Assembly (NCBI GenBank): GCA_026985615.1
Contig: JALSQD010000064.1
Coordinates: 1 to 29,117 of the forward strand
Source: Thermaceae bacterium
GTDB taxonomy: Bacteria > Deinococcota > Deinococci > Deinococcales > Marinithermaceae
Length of the DNA stretch: 29,117 nucleotides
Direction: 5' to 3'
Position numbers and translations under genes: made by a program. Positions within the stretch are counted from its first letter, which is position 1, and each line of letters begins with the position of its first letter. The notes below the pieces were generated by a model. The model was given only the letters and a program-made list of their open reading frames with translations. It was not told the origin of the DNA and did not search any database. This document shows positions 1 to 8,189 of this stretch, in pieces.

Positions 1-1
1 C

Positions 2-1357
2 CGGCTGCCGGTGCAGACCAGCTGGCCCGCAGACGGCGGGCCCTTCGTCACCCTGCCCCAGGTCATTACCAAGGACCCCGAAACCGGCGAGTACAACGTG
101 GGGATGTACCGGATGCAGGTTTTCGGGCCCCGCACCACGGCGATGCACTGGCAGCTCTACAAGACCGGGCGCAGGCACTTCGAGAAGGCGCGCGCGCTGG
201 GCCGCAAGCTGGAGGTGGCCGTGGCCCTGGGCGGCGACCCGGTGCTCGCCTACGCCGCCACCGCCCCGCTGCCCGAGCTGCCGGGGCTGTACGAGTACCA
301 CCTGGCGGGCTTCTTGCGCGGCCGGTCGGTGGAGCTGGTGAAGGCCAAAACGGTGGACCTGTGGGTGCCCGCCGAGGCCGAGTTCGTGCTCGAGGGGTAC
401 GTGGACCCGGCCGAGCCCTTCGTGACCGAGGGCCCCTTCGGCGACCACACCGGCTTCTACACCCCGCCCTCGCCCTACCCGCGCTTCCACGTCACCGCCG
501 TCACCCACCGCCGCGGGGCGGTCTACCCCAGCACCATCGTGGGCCCGCCGCCCATGGAGGACGCCTGGCTCATCGAGGCCTCGGAGCGCATCTTCCTGCC
601 GGCGGCGCGGCTGGTGATCCCCGAGATTCGTGACTACCACATGCCCCCCGCGGGCGTGGCCCACAACTGGGTGAACGTCGAGATCGAGAAGGACTACGCC
701 GGGCAGGGGTTCAAGGTGGCGAGCGGGCTCTTGGGGCTGGGGCAGATGATGTCCACCAAGGTCGTCGTCGTCACCAGCGACGCGCCGCCGAAGCCCGGTT
801 TTGCCGCCCTGCTCGCGGCGGTGCGTCACCTGCGCCCCGAGCGCGACGTGGTCTTCGGCAAGGGCCCCACCGACGAGCTCGACCACGCCCCGCTCGAGGT
901 GGGCTTTTCCGGAAAGCTGGTCCTCGACGGCACGGTCAAGCTCGCCGCCGAGGGCGGACCCGCGCCCGAGCCGGGCCGACCGGAGCCGGTGCGCCACCCT
1001 GAGGTGGCCGCCCAGCACGCCTGGCCCGGAGTGCTGGCCGTGGCCATCGCAAAGCGCCGGCCCGGCCAGGTGCGCCGGCTGGCGCGCGAGCTGGCGGCCG
1101 ACCCGGCGGTGCGCCTCTTGCTGGTGGCCGACGCCGAGATCGATCCGGCCGACCCCGACGCGCTGATGTGGTGGGTGCTGGCCAACCTGGACCCGGCCCG
1201 CGACGCCTGGATCGAGGCCGGGCGCACGCTGGTGCTCGACGGCACCCGCAAGCTGCCCGAGGAAGGCGCCCGCCCCTGGCCCGAGGTGGCGCGGCTGGAC
1301 GGGGCGACGCTCGAGCGCACCCGCCCACTCGTTCACAAGTTTAACTTGCAAGGATGA
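2..1357 (+). CDS. ubiD: UbiD family decarboxylase, 5' truncated by window edge
   Basis: UbiD-type (de)carboxylases use prenylated FMN to remove aromatic or alpha,beta-unsaturated carboxyl groups, for example in quinone biosynthesis. The reading frame is open to the first base of the window. A GTG at 11 could be taken as a start, but it lies inside the conserved LPVQTSWPADGG stretch, so the real start is upstream and roughly 50-150 residues are missing. Family motifs are clear: VGMYRMQVFGPRTTAMHWQ, VALGGDP followed by YAATAPLP, EGPFGDHTGFYTP and GPPPMEDAWLIEASERIFLP. The C-terminal part (LMWWVLANLDPARD) also fits. The menaquinone/ubiquinone assignment as opposed to another aromatic acid is not resolvable here. 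It ends in TGA just before a hairpin. Confidence 0.93.
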   Translation, partial: RLPVQTSWPADGGPFVTLPQVITKDPETGEYNVGMYRMQVFGPRTTAMHWQLYKTGRRHFEKARALGRKLEVAVALGGDPVLAYAATAPLPELPGLYEYHLAGFLRGRSVELVKAKTVDLWVPAEAEFVLEGYVDPAEPFVTEGPFGDHTGFYTPPSPYPRFHVTAVTHRRGAVYPSTIVGPPPMEDAWLIEASERIFLPAARLVIPEIRDYHMPPAGVAHNWVNVEIEKDYAGQGFKVASGLLGLGQMMSTKVVVVTSDAPPKPGFAALLAAVRHLRPERDVVFGKGPTDELDHAPLEVGFSGKLVLDGTVKLAAEGGPAPEPGRPEPVRHPEVAAQHAWPGVLAVAIAKRRPGQVRRLARELAADPAVRLLLVADAEIDPADPDALMWWVLANLDPARDAWIEAGRTLVLDGTRKLPEEGARPWPEVARLDGATLERTRPLVHKFNLQG

Positions 1358-1388
1358 GCAGGCCGGTACGACCGCGGTCAGGCCTGCT
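1357..1388 (+). terminator. Inverted repeat after ubiD, possible terminator
   Basis: AGCAGGCC (1357-1364) pairs with GGCCTGCT (1381-1388), and the loop itself contains the palindrome GACCGCGGTC. There is no T-tract, so intrinsic termination is uncertain. The rest of 1389-1524 shows no convincing gene. Confidence 0.35.
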
Positions 1389-1524
1389 GGCGTTGCTCTG
1401 ACGCCGCACGGGATTTGGTTACAGCCCGGGAATCCGGTTCCGTTTGCCGCAGCGCCCATGTGCGCGCAGCTGCGCTTCTACGTGTAGAGTGTAGGCGATA
1501 AAAAAGCTCCTTCCGTTTCCGTTC

Positions 1525-1944
1525 GTGCCGGCTCTGATGGCTTTGGTGATGGTCGCGCCGACCCAGACCCTCGTCGAGGTGCAGCTCGTCACCGCGACCG
1601 CGCTCAAACTGGACAGCCAGATCCGCCTCCCCAGCGGTTCCTACCGCGCGCTGGGGAAGGGGGTGGCGCGCCTGGTGACCAAGGTGCGCGGCGGTGAGGG
1701 GTTCGGACGCTGGGAGGGCTACGTGGCCCGGGGCGTGGCGCGAAACCTGCGCGACGCCTACGTCCACCAGCTGGCCAGCGCCTTCGCCGCGGCGGGTTAC
1801 CTCCCGGAAGGACAAGCGAGCTACGCGGTGGGCGCTGAGCGGCACACCCGCTATCTCTTCAGCGCCCCCGACGGACGTCAAGTCCTGCTCTACGTGATCG
1901 AGGCGCCCGACGCGCTCGTGTGGCTCGTGGGGTGGTCCGGCTGA
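1525..1944 (+). CDS. Small protein of unknown function, possibly exported
   Basis: A 139-residue protein I do not recognise. It can start at GTG 1525 or ATG 1537; an in-frame stop at 1492-1494 excludes anything much earlier, and no clear Shine-Dalgarno precedes either start. The N-terminus is hydrophobic (MALVMVAPTQTLVEVQ), which would fit a short signal sequence, though it lacks the usual positive charge. The remainder is a compact alpha/beta-like sequence with RNLRDAYVHQLASAFAAAGY and a closing LVWLVGWSG. No transmembrane span occurs after the N-terminus. It ends 41 nt before hemC, whose promoter lies directly after its stop, so the two are probably separate transcription units. Coding is supported by high-GC third positions; function is unknown. 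Confidence 0.6.
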   Translation: MPALMALVMVAPTQTLVEVQLVTATALKLDSQIRLPSGSYRALGKGVARLVTKVRGGEGFGRWEGYVARGVARNLRDAYVHQLASAFAAAGYLPEGQASYAVGAERHTRYLFSAPDGRQVLLYVIEAPDALVWLVGWSG

Positions 1945-1947
1945 CCT

Positions 1948-1976
1948 TTGCGCGCCAGGGGCGCGGCCATTAATAT
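1948..1976 (+). promoter_or_regulatory. hemC promoter giving a near-leaderless transcript
   Basis: TTGCGC (1948-1953), a 17-nt spacer, then TAATAT (1971-1976). The hemC ATG at 1986 begins 9 nt after the -10 box and has no Shine-Dalgarno, so transcription should begin at or within a few bases of the start codon. Confidence 0.7.
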
Positions 1977-1985
1977 GGGTTGCGT

Positions 1986-2894
1986 ATGCGCGTTATCGTC
2001 GTAGGCACCCGCGGGAGCCTCCTTGCTCTCACCCAAACCCGCTGGGCGGTCGAGCGGCTGAAGGAGAACTGGCCGGAGACCGAGTTCAAGATCAAGACGA
2101 TCCAGACCCGGGGTGACCGCGGGGCCGACCCGCGGGAGCAGAACATCTTCGTGGGCGAGCTCGAGGACGCGCTGCGGCGTGGCGAGATCGACATCGCTGT
2201 GCACTCGCTCAAGGACCTGCCCACGACCCAGCCCGAGGGGCTGGTGATCGCGGGGGTGCCCCGGCGGGTAGACCCGCGCGACGTCTTCGTGGGGCGCAAC
2301 AGCTCCGATCGCTTGGCCGATCTCCCCAAGGGGGCGCGGGTGGGCACGAGCTCGGTGCGCCGCCGGGCGCAGCTGCTGGCCTGGCGCGACGACCTGGAGA
2401 TCGTGCCGCTGCGCGGCAACGTGGATACGCGCCTGAAGAAGCTGGTGAGCGAGGACCTCGATGGCATCATCCTGGCCGCGGCGGGGCTCTTGCGGCTCGA
2501 CATGCGCAACCGCATCGGCGAGTTCGTTGACCCCGAGATCCTGCTGCCCTCGCCGGGGCAGGGGGCGCTGGCGCTCGAGGTGCGCGAGGGCGACGACATG
2601 GCCGACGAGCTGGCCTACAGCCTCAACCACGCGCCTACCCGCGCGCGGGTGCTGGCCGAGCGCGGTTTCTTGCACGGGCTGGGCGCGGGCTGCCTGGCGC
2701 CGGTGGGGGCGCTGGCGCAGATCGAGGACGACGTGCTCACTCTCGACGCCGGCCTGCTCTCGCCCGACGGGCAGACCCTGATCCGCGGCGAGATCGAGGG
2801 CGCGCCCGAGGAGGCCTGGGAGCTGGGGCTCGAGCTCGCGGCCGACGTGCTCGAGGCTGGCGGGCGCGAAGTGCTCCAGGGTGTGCTTGAGTAG
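1986..2894 (+). CDS. hemC: Hydroxymethylbilane synthase (porphobilinogen deaminase)
   Basis: Cytosolic enzyme of tetrapyrrole biosynthesis that polymerises four porphobilinogen units into hydroxymethylbilane. Motifs in order: GTRGSLLALTQTRWAVERL at the N-terminus, KTIQTRGDR, the basic active-site segment AVHSLKDLPT, GTSSVRRRAQL, LRGNVDTRLKKL, and LPSPGQGALALE. The cysteine in LGAGCLAPVGALA (about residue 236) is the expected attachment point of the dipyrromethane cofactor. About 302 residues, normal for the family. ATG 1986 is chosen because it sits just downstream of a good promoter; TTG 1980 is the alternative and would add two residues. No other haem gene is adjacent. Confidence 0.96.
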   Translation: MRVIVVGTRGSLLALTQTRWAVERLKENWPETEFKIKTIQTRGDRGADPREQNIFVGELEDALRRGEIDIAVHSLKDLPTTQPEGLVIAGVPRRVDPRDVFVGRNSSDRLADLPKGARVGTSSVRRRAQLLAWRDDLEIVPLRGNVDTRLKKLVSEDLDGIILAAAGLLRLDMRNRIGEFVDPEILLPSPGQGALALEVREGDDMADELAYSLNHAPTRARVLAERGFLHGLGAGCLAPVGALAQIEDDVLTLDAGLLSPDGQTLIRGEIEGAPEEAWELGLELAADVLEAGGREVLQGVLE

Positions 2895-2914
2895 TAATTC
2901 TCATACGCATTACT
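2893..2914. promoter_or_regulatory. Palindrome upstream of the Fur-family gene, candidate operator
   Basis: AGTAAT (2893-2898) and ATTACT (2909-2914) are exact inverted repeats within an imperfect 22-bp dyad (8 of 11 positions in each half pair). The element lies about 20 bp upstream of the -10 of the Fur-family gene, where a metalloregulator would repress its own promoter. Autoregulation is inferred, not shown. Confidence 0.45.
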
Positions 2915-2935
2915 GAAAAATCGGGCGGTTTGCCG

Positions 2936-2941
2936 TATACT
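2936..2941 (+). promoter_or_regulatory. -10 box of the Fur-family gene
   Basis: TATACT lies 9 nt before ATG 2951 and no Shine-Dalgarno is present, so the mRNA is probably leaderless. The -35 is weak and overlaps the end of the AGTAAT/ATTACT dyad. Confidence 0.55.
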
Positions 2942-2950
2942 GTTTCCACT

Positions 2951-3346
2951 ATGGCGATGAAGCGCCTGACGCGCCAACGCAAGGCCGTGCTCGACGTGGT
3001 GCAGAAAGCCCGCAACCACCCGGACGCCGCCTGGATCTACCAGGAGGTGCGTAAGGTGGTGCCCAGTATCAGCCTGGGTACCGTCTACCGGACGCTGGAG
3101 GCCCTGGTGGCCGAGGGGCAGATCATCCCGCTGGCGCGCGCGGGCGAAGCGACGCGCTACGACGCGAACCCCGTGCCGCACCACCACCTGATCTGCGAGC
3201 GTTGCGGGGAGATCGTGGACCTCGAGGTCGAGTTGCCCGACGTGCTCGAGACGGCCCGGGCCGTCTACCCCAACCTCACGATCCGCTCGGCCAAGATCGA
3301 GTTCCACGGCCTTTGCGAGAACTGCCGCGATACGCTGACCTCTTGA
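2951..3346 (+). CDS. Fur/PerR/Zur family metalloregulator
   Basis: Dimeric DNA-binding repressor of the ferric-uptake-regulator superfamily, about 131 residues. The winged-helix half shows RLTRQRKAVLDVVQ, HPDAAWIYQEVRK and the recognition-helix motif SLGTVYRTLEALV. The dimerisation half carries the metal-site signature PHHHLICERCGEIVDLE, and a second CxxC (CENC) near the C-terminus completes a four-cysteine structural zinc site. This combination fits Fur, PerR or Zur; the sequence alone does not decide which metal or signal it senses. ATG 2951 is chosen over an upstream in-frame TTG at 2930, which would lie upstream of the -10 box. A dyad in the promoter region suggests autoregulation. The stop overlaps the start of folC. 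Confidence 0.92.
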   Translation: MAMKRLTRQRKAVLDVVQKARNHPDAAWIYQEVRKVVPSISLGTVYRTLEALVAEGQIIPLARAGEATRYDANPVPHHHLICERCGEIVDLEVELPDVLETARAVYPNLTIRSAKIEFHGLCENCRDTLTS

Positions 3347-4566
3347 GTGACGTTCCCTTCGGCGGCCTCATGCGGCGGGGCGTCCGCCCCGGGCTGGGCC
3401 GCATGCGCGAGCTGCTCGCCCGCTTGGGGCACCCCGAGCGGGCGTTTCGCGTGGTGCTCGTGGGCGGCAGCAACGGCAAGGGCTCGACCGCGCGGGCGCT
3501 GGCGGCGATCCTGCAGGCGGCGGGGGTACGCACGGGTCTTTTGACCAGCCCCCACCTGGTGCGCTTCAACGAGCGGGTAGAGGTGGGCGGCCGCCCGATC
3601 GCGGACGCCGCGGTCGCCGAGCTGGAGGCACGGCTTGCGCCCCACCTGGAGGCGGTGGGGGCAACCTACTTCGAGGCCGTGACCGCGCTGGCGCTCATGC
3701 ACTTCGCCGAGCGCGGGGTGGAGCTGGCGGTGCTCGAGGTAGGGCTCGGGGGACGCCTCGACGCGGTCAACGCCACCGAGCCCGAGCTCTCGATCGTCAC
3801 CAACCTCAGCCTCGAGCACACCGACTGGCTGGGGCCGACGCTGGCCCACATCGCTCGCGAGAAGGCGGGGATCCTACGGCCGGCCCGGCCCGCCCTCAGC
3901 GCCGCGACCGGAGCGGCGGCGGAGCTGCTGGCCGCCGAGGCACGCAAGGTGGGCGCGCCCCTGGCGTTCGTGCGCCCCTGGGGGGTCGAGCCCGCGGGAT
4001 ACGGCGTGGACTTTTCGCTGGAGCGCGCCCGCTACCACGGGGCGCTGATGGGCCGGCACCAGGCGGAGAACCTGGCGCTGGCCGCGCGCGCCGCCGTGCT
4101 GCTGGGCGCGGACGCGCGGGCGGTGCGCTCGGGGCTCGCCGCGGTGCGCCACCCAGGGCGGCTCGACTACCGCCCTGCCGCGCGCCTGCTCTACGACGGC
4201 GCCCACAACCCCGCGGGGGCGGCGGTGCTGGCGCGTGCCCTCGACGACTATTTTCCCACGAGTTCCAAGGCGCTCGTCTTCGCGGCCTCGCGCGACAAGG
4301 ACGTCTTGGCCATGGCCCGCCGACTGGCGCCGCGCTTTCGCCGGGTCTGGCTCACCGCCTTTCCCGGTCCGCGCGCGCGGGCGCCCGAGGAGCTGGCCCC
4401 GCATTTTCCGGGCGGGGTGGTGGAGCCCGACCCGGCGCGGGCGCTTGCCGCGGCGCGTGCGGCCCGGCTGCCTGGCGGGCTCGTGGTCGTGGCGGGGAGC
4501 CTCTATCTGGTAGGTACGCTGATGCGCGTCGAGGCAGACCTGCCGCCCGAGGCGCGAAGTCAGTAG
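3343..4566 (+). CDS. folC: Folylpolyglutamate synthase / dihydrofolate synthase
   Basis: Mur-ligase-fold ATPase that adds glutamate to dihydropteroate and/or tetrahydrofolates. Visible motifs: the ATP-binding loop VGGSNGKGST, LLTSPHLVRFNERVEV, VLEVGLGGRLDAVNA, SIVTNLSLEHTDWLG followed by IAREKAGILR, the C-terminal GRLDY and YDGAHNPAGAAVL. I choose TTG 3343, which overlaps the TGA of the Fur-family gene (TTGA) and gives the typical N-terminus MSDVPFGGLMRRG. Starting further upstream would place the start inside the preceding gene. ATG 3370 is the alternative. About 407 residues, slightly short but complete. It is translationally coupled to the regulator and its 3' end overlaps folK convergently by 7 bp. 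Confidence 0.92.
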   Translation: MSDVPFGGLMRRGVRPGLGRMRELLARLGHPERAFRVVLVGGSNGKGSTARALAAILQAAGVRTGLLTSPHLVRFNERVEVGGRPIADAAVAELEARLAPHLEAVGATYFEAVTALALMHFAERGVELAVLEVGLGGRLDAVNATEPELSIVTNLSLEHTDWLGPTLAHIAREKAGILRPARPALSAATGAAAELLAAEARKVGAPLAFVRPWGVEPAGYGVDFSLERARYHGALMGRHQAENLALAARAAVLLGADARAVRSGLAAVRHPGRLDYRPAARLLYDGAHNPAGAAVLARALDDYFPTSSKALVFAASRDKDVLAMARRLAPRFRRVWLTAFPGPRARAPEELAPHFPGGVVEPDPARALAAARAARLPGGLVVVAGSLYLVGTLMRVEADLPPEARSQ

Positions 4567-5057
4567 CGCGGCCGCCAGGGGCGCACGCCGGCGGTGTTCA
4601 GCTGCGCGAGCAGCTCGCGAGCACTGCGTTTGAGGGTGGGGTGGCGCCAGTCGGGCTGAAGGTCGGCCAGGGGCACGAGTACGAAGGCCCGTTCGAGCAG
4701 GCGCGGATGGGGGAGTTCGAGGCCGGGCTCGCGCAGGACCTGGCCGCCGTAGTCGAGTAGGTCGAGGTCGAGCGTGCGCGGGCCCCAGCGGTGGTCGCGC
4801 ACGCGGCCGAGCGCGCGCTCGATGGCCAGCAGCGCATCGAGCAGCGCCCGGGGCGCGAGCGCGCTTTCTCCCTCGAGCACCGCGTTGAGGTAGGGCCCCT
4901 GCCCCGCCGGCCCCACCGGCTCGGTTTCGTAGACCAGCGAGAGCCGTCCGGGGGCGAAGCCCTTGAGCGCACTCAGGCGGGCGAGCCCCGCGAGCAGGAA
5001 GCCCGCGCGGTCGCCCAGGTTGGACCCCAGCGCGATCAGGACCCGGGTGCCTTCCAC
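4560..5057 (-). CDS. folK: 2-amino-4-hydroxy-6-hydroxymethyldihydropteridine pyrophosphokinase (HPPK)
   Basis: Transfers pyrophosphate from ATP to 6-hydroxymethyl-7,8-dihydropterin, the step before FolP. Motifs: LIALGSNLGDRAGFL at the N-terminus, YETEPVGPAGQGPYLNAV, the catalytic region RDHRWGPRTLDLDLLDYG containing the two metal-binding aspartates, and LPHPRLLERAFVLVPLADL. 165 residues, normal length. Starts at GTG 5057, 6 nt after a TAGGCT -10-like box (5064-5069), suggesting a leaderless message. The tail overlaps convergent folC. It is separated from the upstream ATPase gene on the same strand by a 26-bp palindrome. Confidence 0.95.
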   Translation of the reverse strand: MEGTRVLIALGSNLGDRAGFLLAGLARLSALKGFAPGRLSLVYETEPVGPAGQGPYLNAVLEGESALAPRALLDALLAIERALGRVRDHRWGPRTLDLDLLDYGGQVLREPGLELPHPRLLERAFVLVPLADLQPDWRHPTLKRSARELLAQLNTAGVRPWRPRY

Positions 5058-5063
5058 CCCCTG

Positions 5064-5069
5064 AGCCTA
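5064..5069 (-). promoter_or_regulatory. Possible folK -10 box
   Basis: TAGGCT on the minus strand, 6 nt from the GTG start of folK. The spacing matches other leaderless genes in this window, but no clear -35 is seen. Confidence 0.35.
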
Positions 5070-5080
5070 CCGCAAGGAAC

Positions 5081-5106
5081 CGCCCCCGGCCCGCGGGCCG
5101 GGGGCG
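5081..5106 (-). terminator. 26-bp perfect palindrome, probable ATPase gene terminator
   Basis: CGCCCCCGGCCC pairs perfectly with GGGCCGGGGGCG around a 2-nt centre. It lies 20 nt past the ATPase stop codon and just upstream of folK. There is no strong T-tract on the minus strand (GTTCCTT follows a few nt on), so it may terminate, pause or protect the 3' end. Confidence 0.6.
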
Positions 5107-5125
5107 GGGGAGGGGCTGTGGGACG

Positions 5126-7771
5126 CTAGCTCGGCTCCACGATGCCGCGGCGCTCGAGGTAGCGGTAGACCGTCACCTTGACGAAGTCGTTGAAGAGGAA
5201 CCAGGCGAAGGCGTAAACCCAGATGAAGGCCGCCCAGCCCCAGCCCATCGGGGTCATGACGTTGCCGAAGAACCAGCCGTAGACGCCGATGAGGGTGCCG
5301 AGGACGGCGGTGGACATGGTGGCCCAGAAGAGGATGCCCGAGGGGTAAGGCTTGGTCCAGAACCAGCGGTCGTAGGTGCGGGTGTTGTAGATGGTGCCGT
5401 GGCCGGCCACGACCAGCTTGACGAAGAACATCGTCTGGATCAGGTCGTGCGGCAGCTGCCAGACCACCACCGAGAGGTAGAAGAGCAGGAACGAGGAGAG
5501 CAGCCCGGCCACACCCAGCCAGCCGGAGACGGTGAGCACCTCGTGCATGTTCCAGCGCACCGGGTTCCTGGACACGCGGGCGTTGTCGTAGGCGATGGTG
5601 AGGATGGGGATGTCGTTGAGGAGGGCCAAGATGATGATCATCAGGGCGGTGACGGGGTAGAAGTTGAAGAAGGTGATCGTGGCCCACATCAAGAGCACCA
5701 CGCGAACCGTCTCGGCGATGCGGTAGATGGCGTAGCTCTTCATCCGCTCGAAGATCTGCCGCGCCAGCTCCACCGCCTCGACGATCACCTTGAGCCCCGG
5801 GGCCAGCAGCACCAGGTCGGCCGCGGCGCGGGCGGCGTCGGTGGCGCCCTCGACCGCGATGCCGCAGTCCGCCTTCTTGAGGGCGGGGGCGTCGTTGACG
5901 CCGTCACCGGTCATGGCCACGTAGTGGCCGGCCTTCTGCAGCTTCTCGACGATGAAGTACTTGTCCTCAGGGAAGACCTGCGCGAAGCCGTCGGCCTCCT
6001 CGACCAGTTGGATGATCTCCGACTCGTGGCGGTGGACCGTGCCCAGGTGCTCCTTCTCGAAGATCTGGGTCAGGTCCTCGACCACCTGATGCACGAAGCG
6101 GCGCACCTCGCGCTCGTCGGCGTCGGGTTTGAAGGCGGTGAAGAGGTCGCGCGTGAGCACCTCGGCCAGGACCTGCCACTCGCGCATGCCCGCCTCGCGC
6201 AGCTCGCGCACGTCGAGGATCTTCTCGCCGATGCCCAGCACCCGGGCAATGTAGCGGGCGATGGCCACGTGATCGCCGGTGATCATCTTGACCTCGAGTC
6301 CGAGCCGGCGGGCTTCTTCGATCACCTTGGCCGAGTCGGGGCGCGGTGGATCGTAGAGCGGGATCAACCCCACGAAGCGGGCGGGCCCCTCGTCGCCCTC
6401 ACGCATCGCCACGGCCAGGACCCGGAAGCCGTTCTGCGCGAGCTGCTCCAGCCCCTTGTTGACGGCCTCGACGTTGTCCAGGTTCTCGCCGCAGAGCTCG
6501 AGGATGACCTGCGGGGCGCCCTTGCTCACCCACAGCTCCTTGCCGTTGCAGGTCACCCGGGTCTCGGTGCGCTTGCGCACGGGGTCAAAGGGCACGAAGT
6601 CGTGCACCTTACAGGCCGCCAACCGGGACTCGAGGCTGAGCTTCTTGGCCTCGGCGAAGATGGGTTCCTCGATGGGATCGTGGTTCTCCTCGCGGGAGGC
6701 CAGCACCGCGTAAAAGATGACATCGTCCGCCTCGAAGGGGGGATGGGGGCGGATGCGCTCGATCGTCATCTTGTTCTGGGTCAGGGTGCCGGTCTTGTCG
6801 GCGGTGAGCACGTCCACGCCCGCGAGTTCCTCGATCGCGGCGAGCTTGCGCACGATCGTCTGGCGTTTGGCCAGCTCGAGCGCCCCCAGCGCCATGGTGA
6901 CCGTGAGCACCGCCGGGAGCGCCACCGGTATCGAGGCCACCGTGAGCACCAAGGAGAAGCGCAGCAGCTCGATCCAGCTCTCGTTGCGGAAGAGACCGAT
7001 GATAACAATGATCACCACCAGCGCGATCGTCATCACGATCAGCGCGTCGCCAATCTGGATGACCGCCTGCTGGAAGTGGCTGCGCTCCTCACGCTCGGCC
7101 TTGGCCACCAGGGCCACGGTGCGGCCGAAGTAGGTGTGGGTGCCGGTGGCCACGACCACGGCCCGCGCCTCGCCCTGTTTGATGACGCTGCCGGAAAAGA
7201 GCGGGTCGCCCGCTTTCTTGTTCACCGGGAGCGACTCCCCGGTGAGTGCGGACTGGTCCACCTGCAGGTAGGCCTCGTCGACCAGGATCGCGTCGGCGGG
7301 CACGAGGTCGCCCATACGTAGGCGGATCACGTCGCCGGGGACGAGGTTGCGCACGTCTATTTCCTGCCACTCGCCGTCGCGCAGCACCCGCGCCTTGCGC
7401 GCGAGCTTTTGCTGCAAGACCTTGAGCGCGGAGATGGCCTTGGACTCCTGCCAGAAGTCGACCCCCGCGTTGACGAAGAGGAGGATCATGATGATCACGA
7501 AGTCCTCCCACTTCTGCACCAGGGCCGAGAGCAGGGCGGCCACCTCGATCATCCAGGGAATAGGCCCCCAAAAGCGCTTGAGCAGGCGCTTCCAGACGCT
7601 CTCCTCTTTCTCGGGGACCGCGTTGGGGCCGAAGCGCTCGAGCCGCGCGCGCGCCTCCTCGGAGCTGAGGCCGCGTTCCAGCGAGGTCCCGAGCCGCTCG
7701 ACCACCTCCTGCGGTGACTTGCCCTTGAGTTCGTCCAGCTTGATCGGGGGTGGGATTTTGGTGCCCGCCAT
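5126..7771 (-). CDS. Plasma-membrane H+-translocating P-type ATPase (P3A)
   Basis: Single-chain proton pump of the inner membrane, related to fungal/plant plasma-membrane and archaeal H+-ATPases. About 881 residues. A cation-ATPase N-terminal domain (GLSSEEARARLERFGPNAVPE) is followed by TM segments, the actuator motif SALTGES, VASIPVALPAVLTVTMALGA in TM4, the phosphorylation site DKTGT (Asp about 325), and the hinge TGDGVNDAPALKKADCGIAV. GATDAARAAADLVLL is the P3A-type signature. C-terminal TM segments follow. ATG 7771 is preferred over GTG 7786 because the Shine-Dalgarno GGAGGTG occupies the upstream position. It lies 52 nt downstream of folB and could be read from the fol operon or from its own promoter in that gap. 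Ion specificity (H+) is inferred from the family. Confidence 0.94.
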   Translation of the reverse strand: MAGTKIPPPIKLDELKGKSPQEVVERLGTSLERGLSSEEARARLERFGPNAVPEKEESVWKRLLKRFWGPIPWMIEVAALLSALVQKWEDFVIIMILLFVNAGVDFWQESKAISALKVLQQKLARKARVLRDGEWQEIDVRNLVPGDVIRLRMGDLVPADAILVDEAYLQVDQSALTGESLPVNKKAGDPLFSGSVIKQGEARAVVVATGTHTYFGRTVALVAKAEREERSHFQQAVIQIGDALIVMTIALVVIIVIIGLFRNESWIELLRFSLVLTVASIPVALPAVLTVTMALGALELAKRQTIVRKLAAIEELAGVDVLTADKTGTLTQNKMTIERIRPHPPFEADDVIFYAVLASREENHDPIEEPIFAEAKKLSLESRLAACKVHDFVPFDPVRKRTETRVTCNGKELWVSKGAPQVILELCGENLDNVEAVNKGLEQLAQNGFRVLAVAMREGDEGPARFVGLIPLYDPPRPDSAKVIEEARRLGLEVKMITGDHVAIARYIARVLGIGEKILDVRELREAGMREWQVLAEVLTRDLFTAFKPDADEREVRRFVHQVVEDLTQIFEKEHLGTVHRHESEIIQLVEEADGFAQVFPEDKYFIVEKLQKAGHYVAMTGDGVNDAPALKKADCGIAVEGATDAARAAADLVLLAPGLKVIVEAVELARQIFERMKSYAIYRIAETVRVVLLMWATITFFNFYPVTALMIIILALLNDIPILTIAYDNARVSRNPVRWNMHEVLTVSGWLGVAGLLSSFLLFYLSVVVWQLPHDLIQTMFFVKLVVAGHGTIYNTRTYDRWFWTKPYPSGILFWATMSTAVLGTLIGVYGWFFGNVMTPMGWGWAAFIWVYAFAWFLFNDFVKVTVYRYLERRGIVEPS

Positions 7772-7823
7772 CGGTGACACCTCCACCCTTTAGGGTAGTA
7801 CGCTCAAGTTATATTACATAGGG

Positions 7824-8189
7824 TCAAACGCCCGACGAAGCCTTCTTGGTCACCTCGGCGTAGACGTCGCGGAAGACGCCCTCAAGCGGCGCGTGGGGCT
7901 TGTGCACCCGCACCACCAGCCGCTCCACCTTGGGGAAGGCGGCCATCAGGCGTTCGGCCAGGTGGTCGGCCAGGGCCTCGATCAGGTAGAAGCGCTCGCG
8001 GGTCACCACCTCGGCCACCAGCCGGTGCACCTCGGCGTAGTCCACCGTCGCGGCCAGGCGGTCGCCCTTGCCCTCGAAGGCGAGCTCGAGCTCCACGTCC
8101 ACGATGAAGCGCGCGCCCAGCGCGCCCTCCTCGGGCTTGACGCCGTGCCGGCCGTAGAACTCGAGCCCCACCAGCGCGATCTTGCCCAT
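7824..8189 (-). CDS. folB: Dihydroneopterin aldolase
   Basis: Converts 7,8-dihydroneopterin to 6-hydroxymethyldihydropterin and glycolaldehyde in folate synthesis. 121 residues, typical for this small octameric enzyme. Motifs: GLEFYGRHGVKPEEGALGARFIVD at the N-terminus (catalytic-face Glu), TVDYAEVHRLVAEVV, and LIEALADHLAERLM, which contains the usual pterin-anchoring Glu. VRVHKPHAPLEGVF contains the catalytic Lys. The ATG begins immediately after the folP stop codon (zero gap), indicating one operon and coupled translation. Confidence 0.95.
   Translation of the reverse strand: MGKIALVGLEFYGRHGVKPEEGALGARFIVDVELELAFEGKGDRLAATVDYAEVHRLVAEVVTRERFYLIEALADHLAERLMAAFPKVERLVVRVHKPHAPLEGVFRDVYAEVTKKASSGV

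Noticed and set aside
11..13. GTG as true start of the UbiD protein
   Set aside because: It lies in the conserved interior of the family and the frame is open to the window edge, so the gene is truncated rather than short.
5399..7321. 640-codon open frame on the plus strand
   Set aside because: Antisense to the P-type ATPase; the product is a His/Asp/Gly-rich mirror of a conserved gene.
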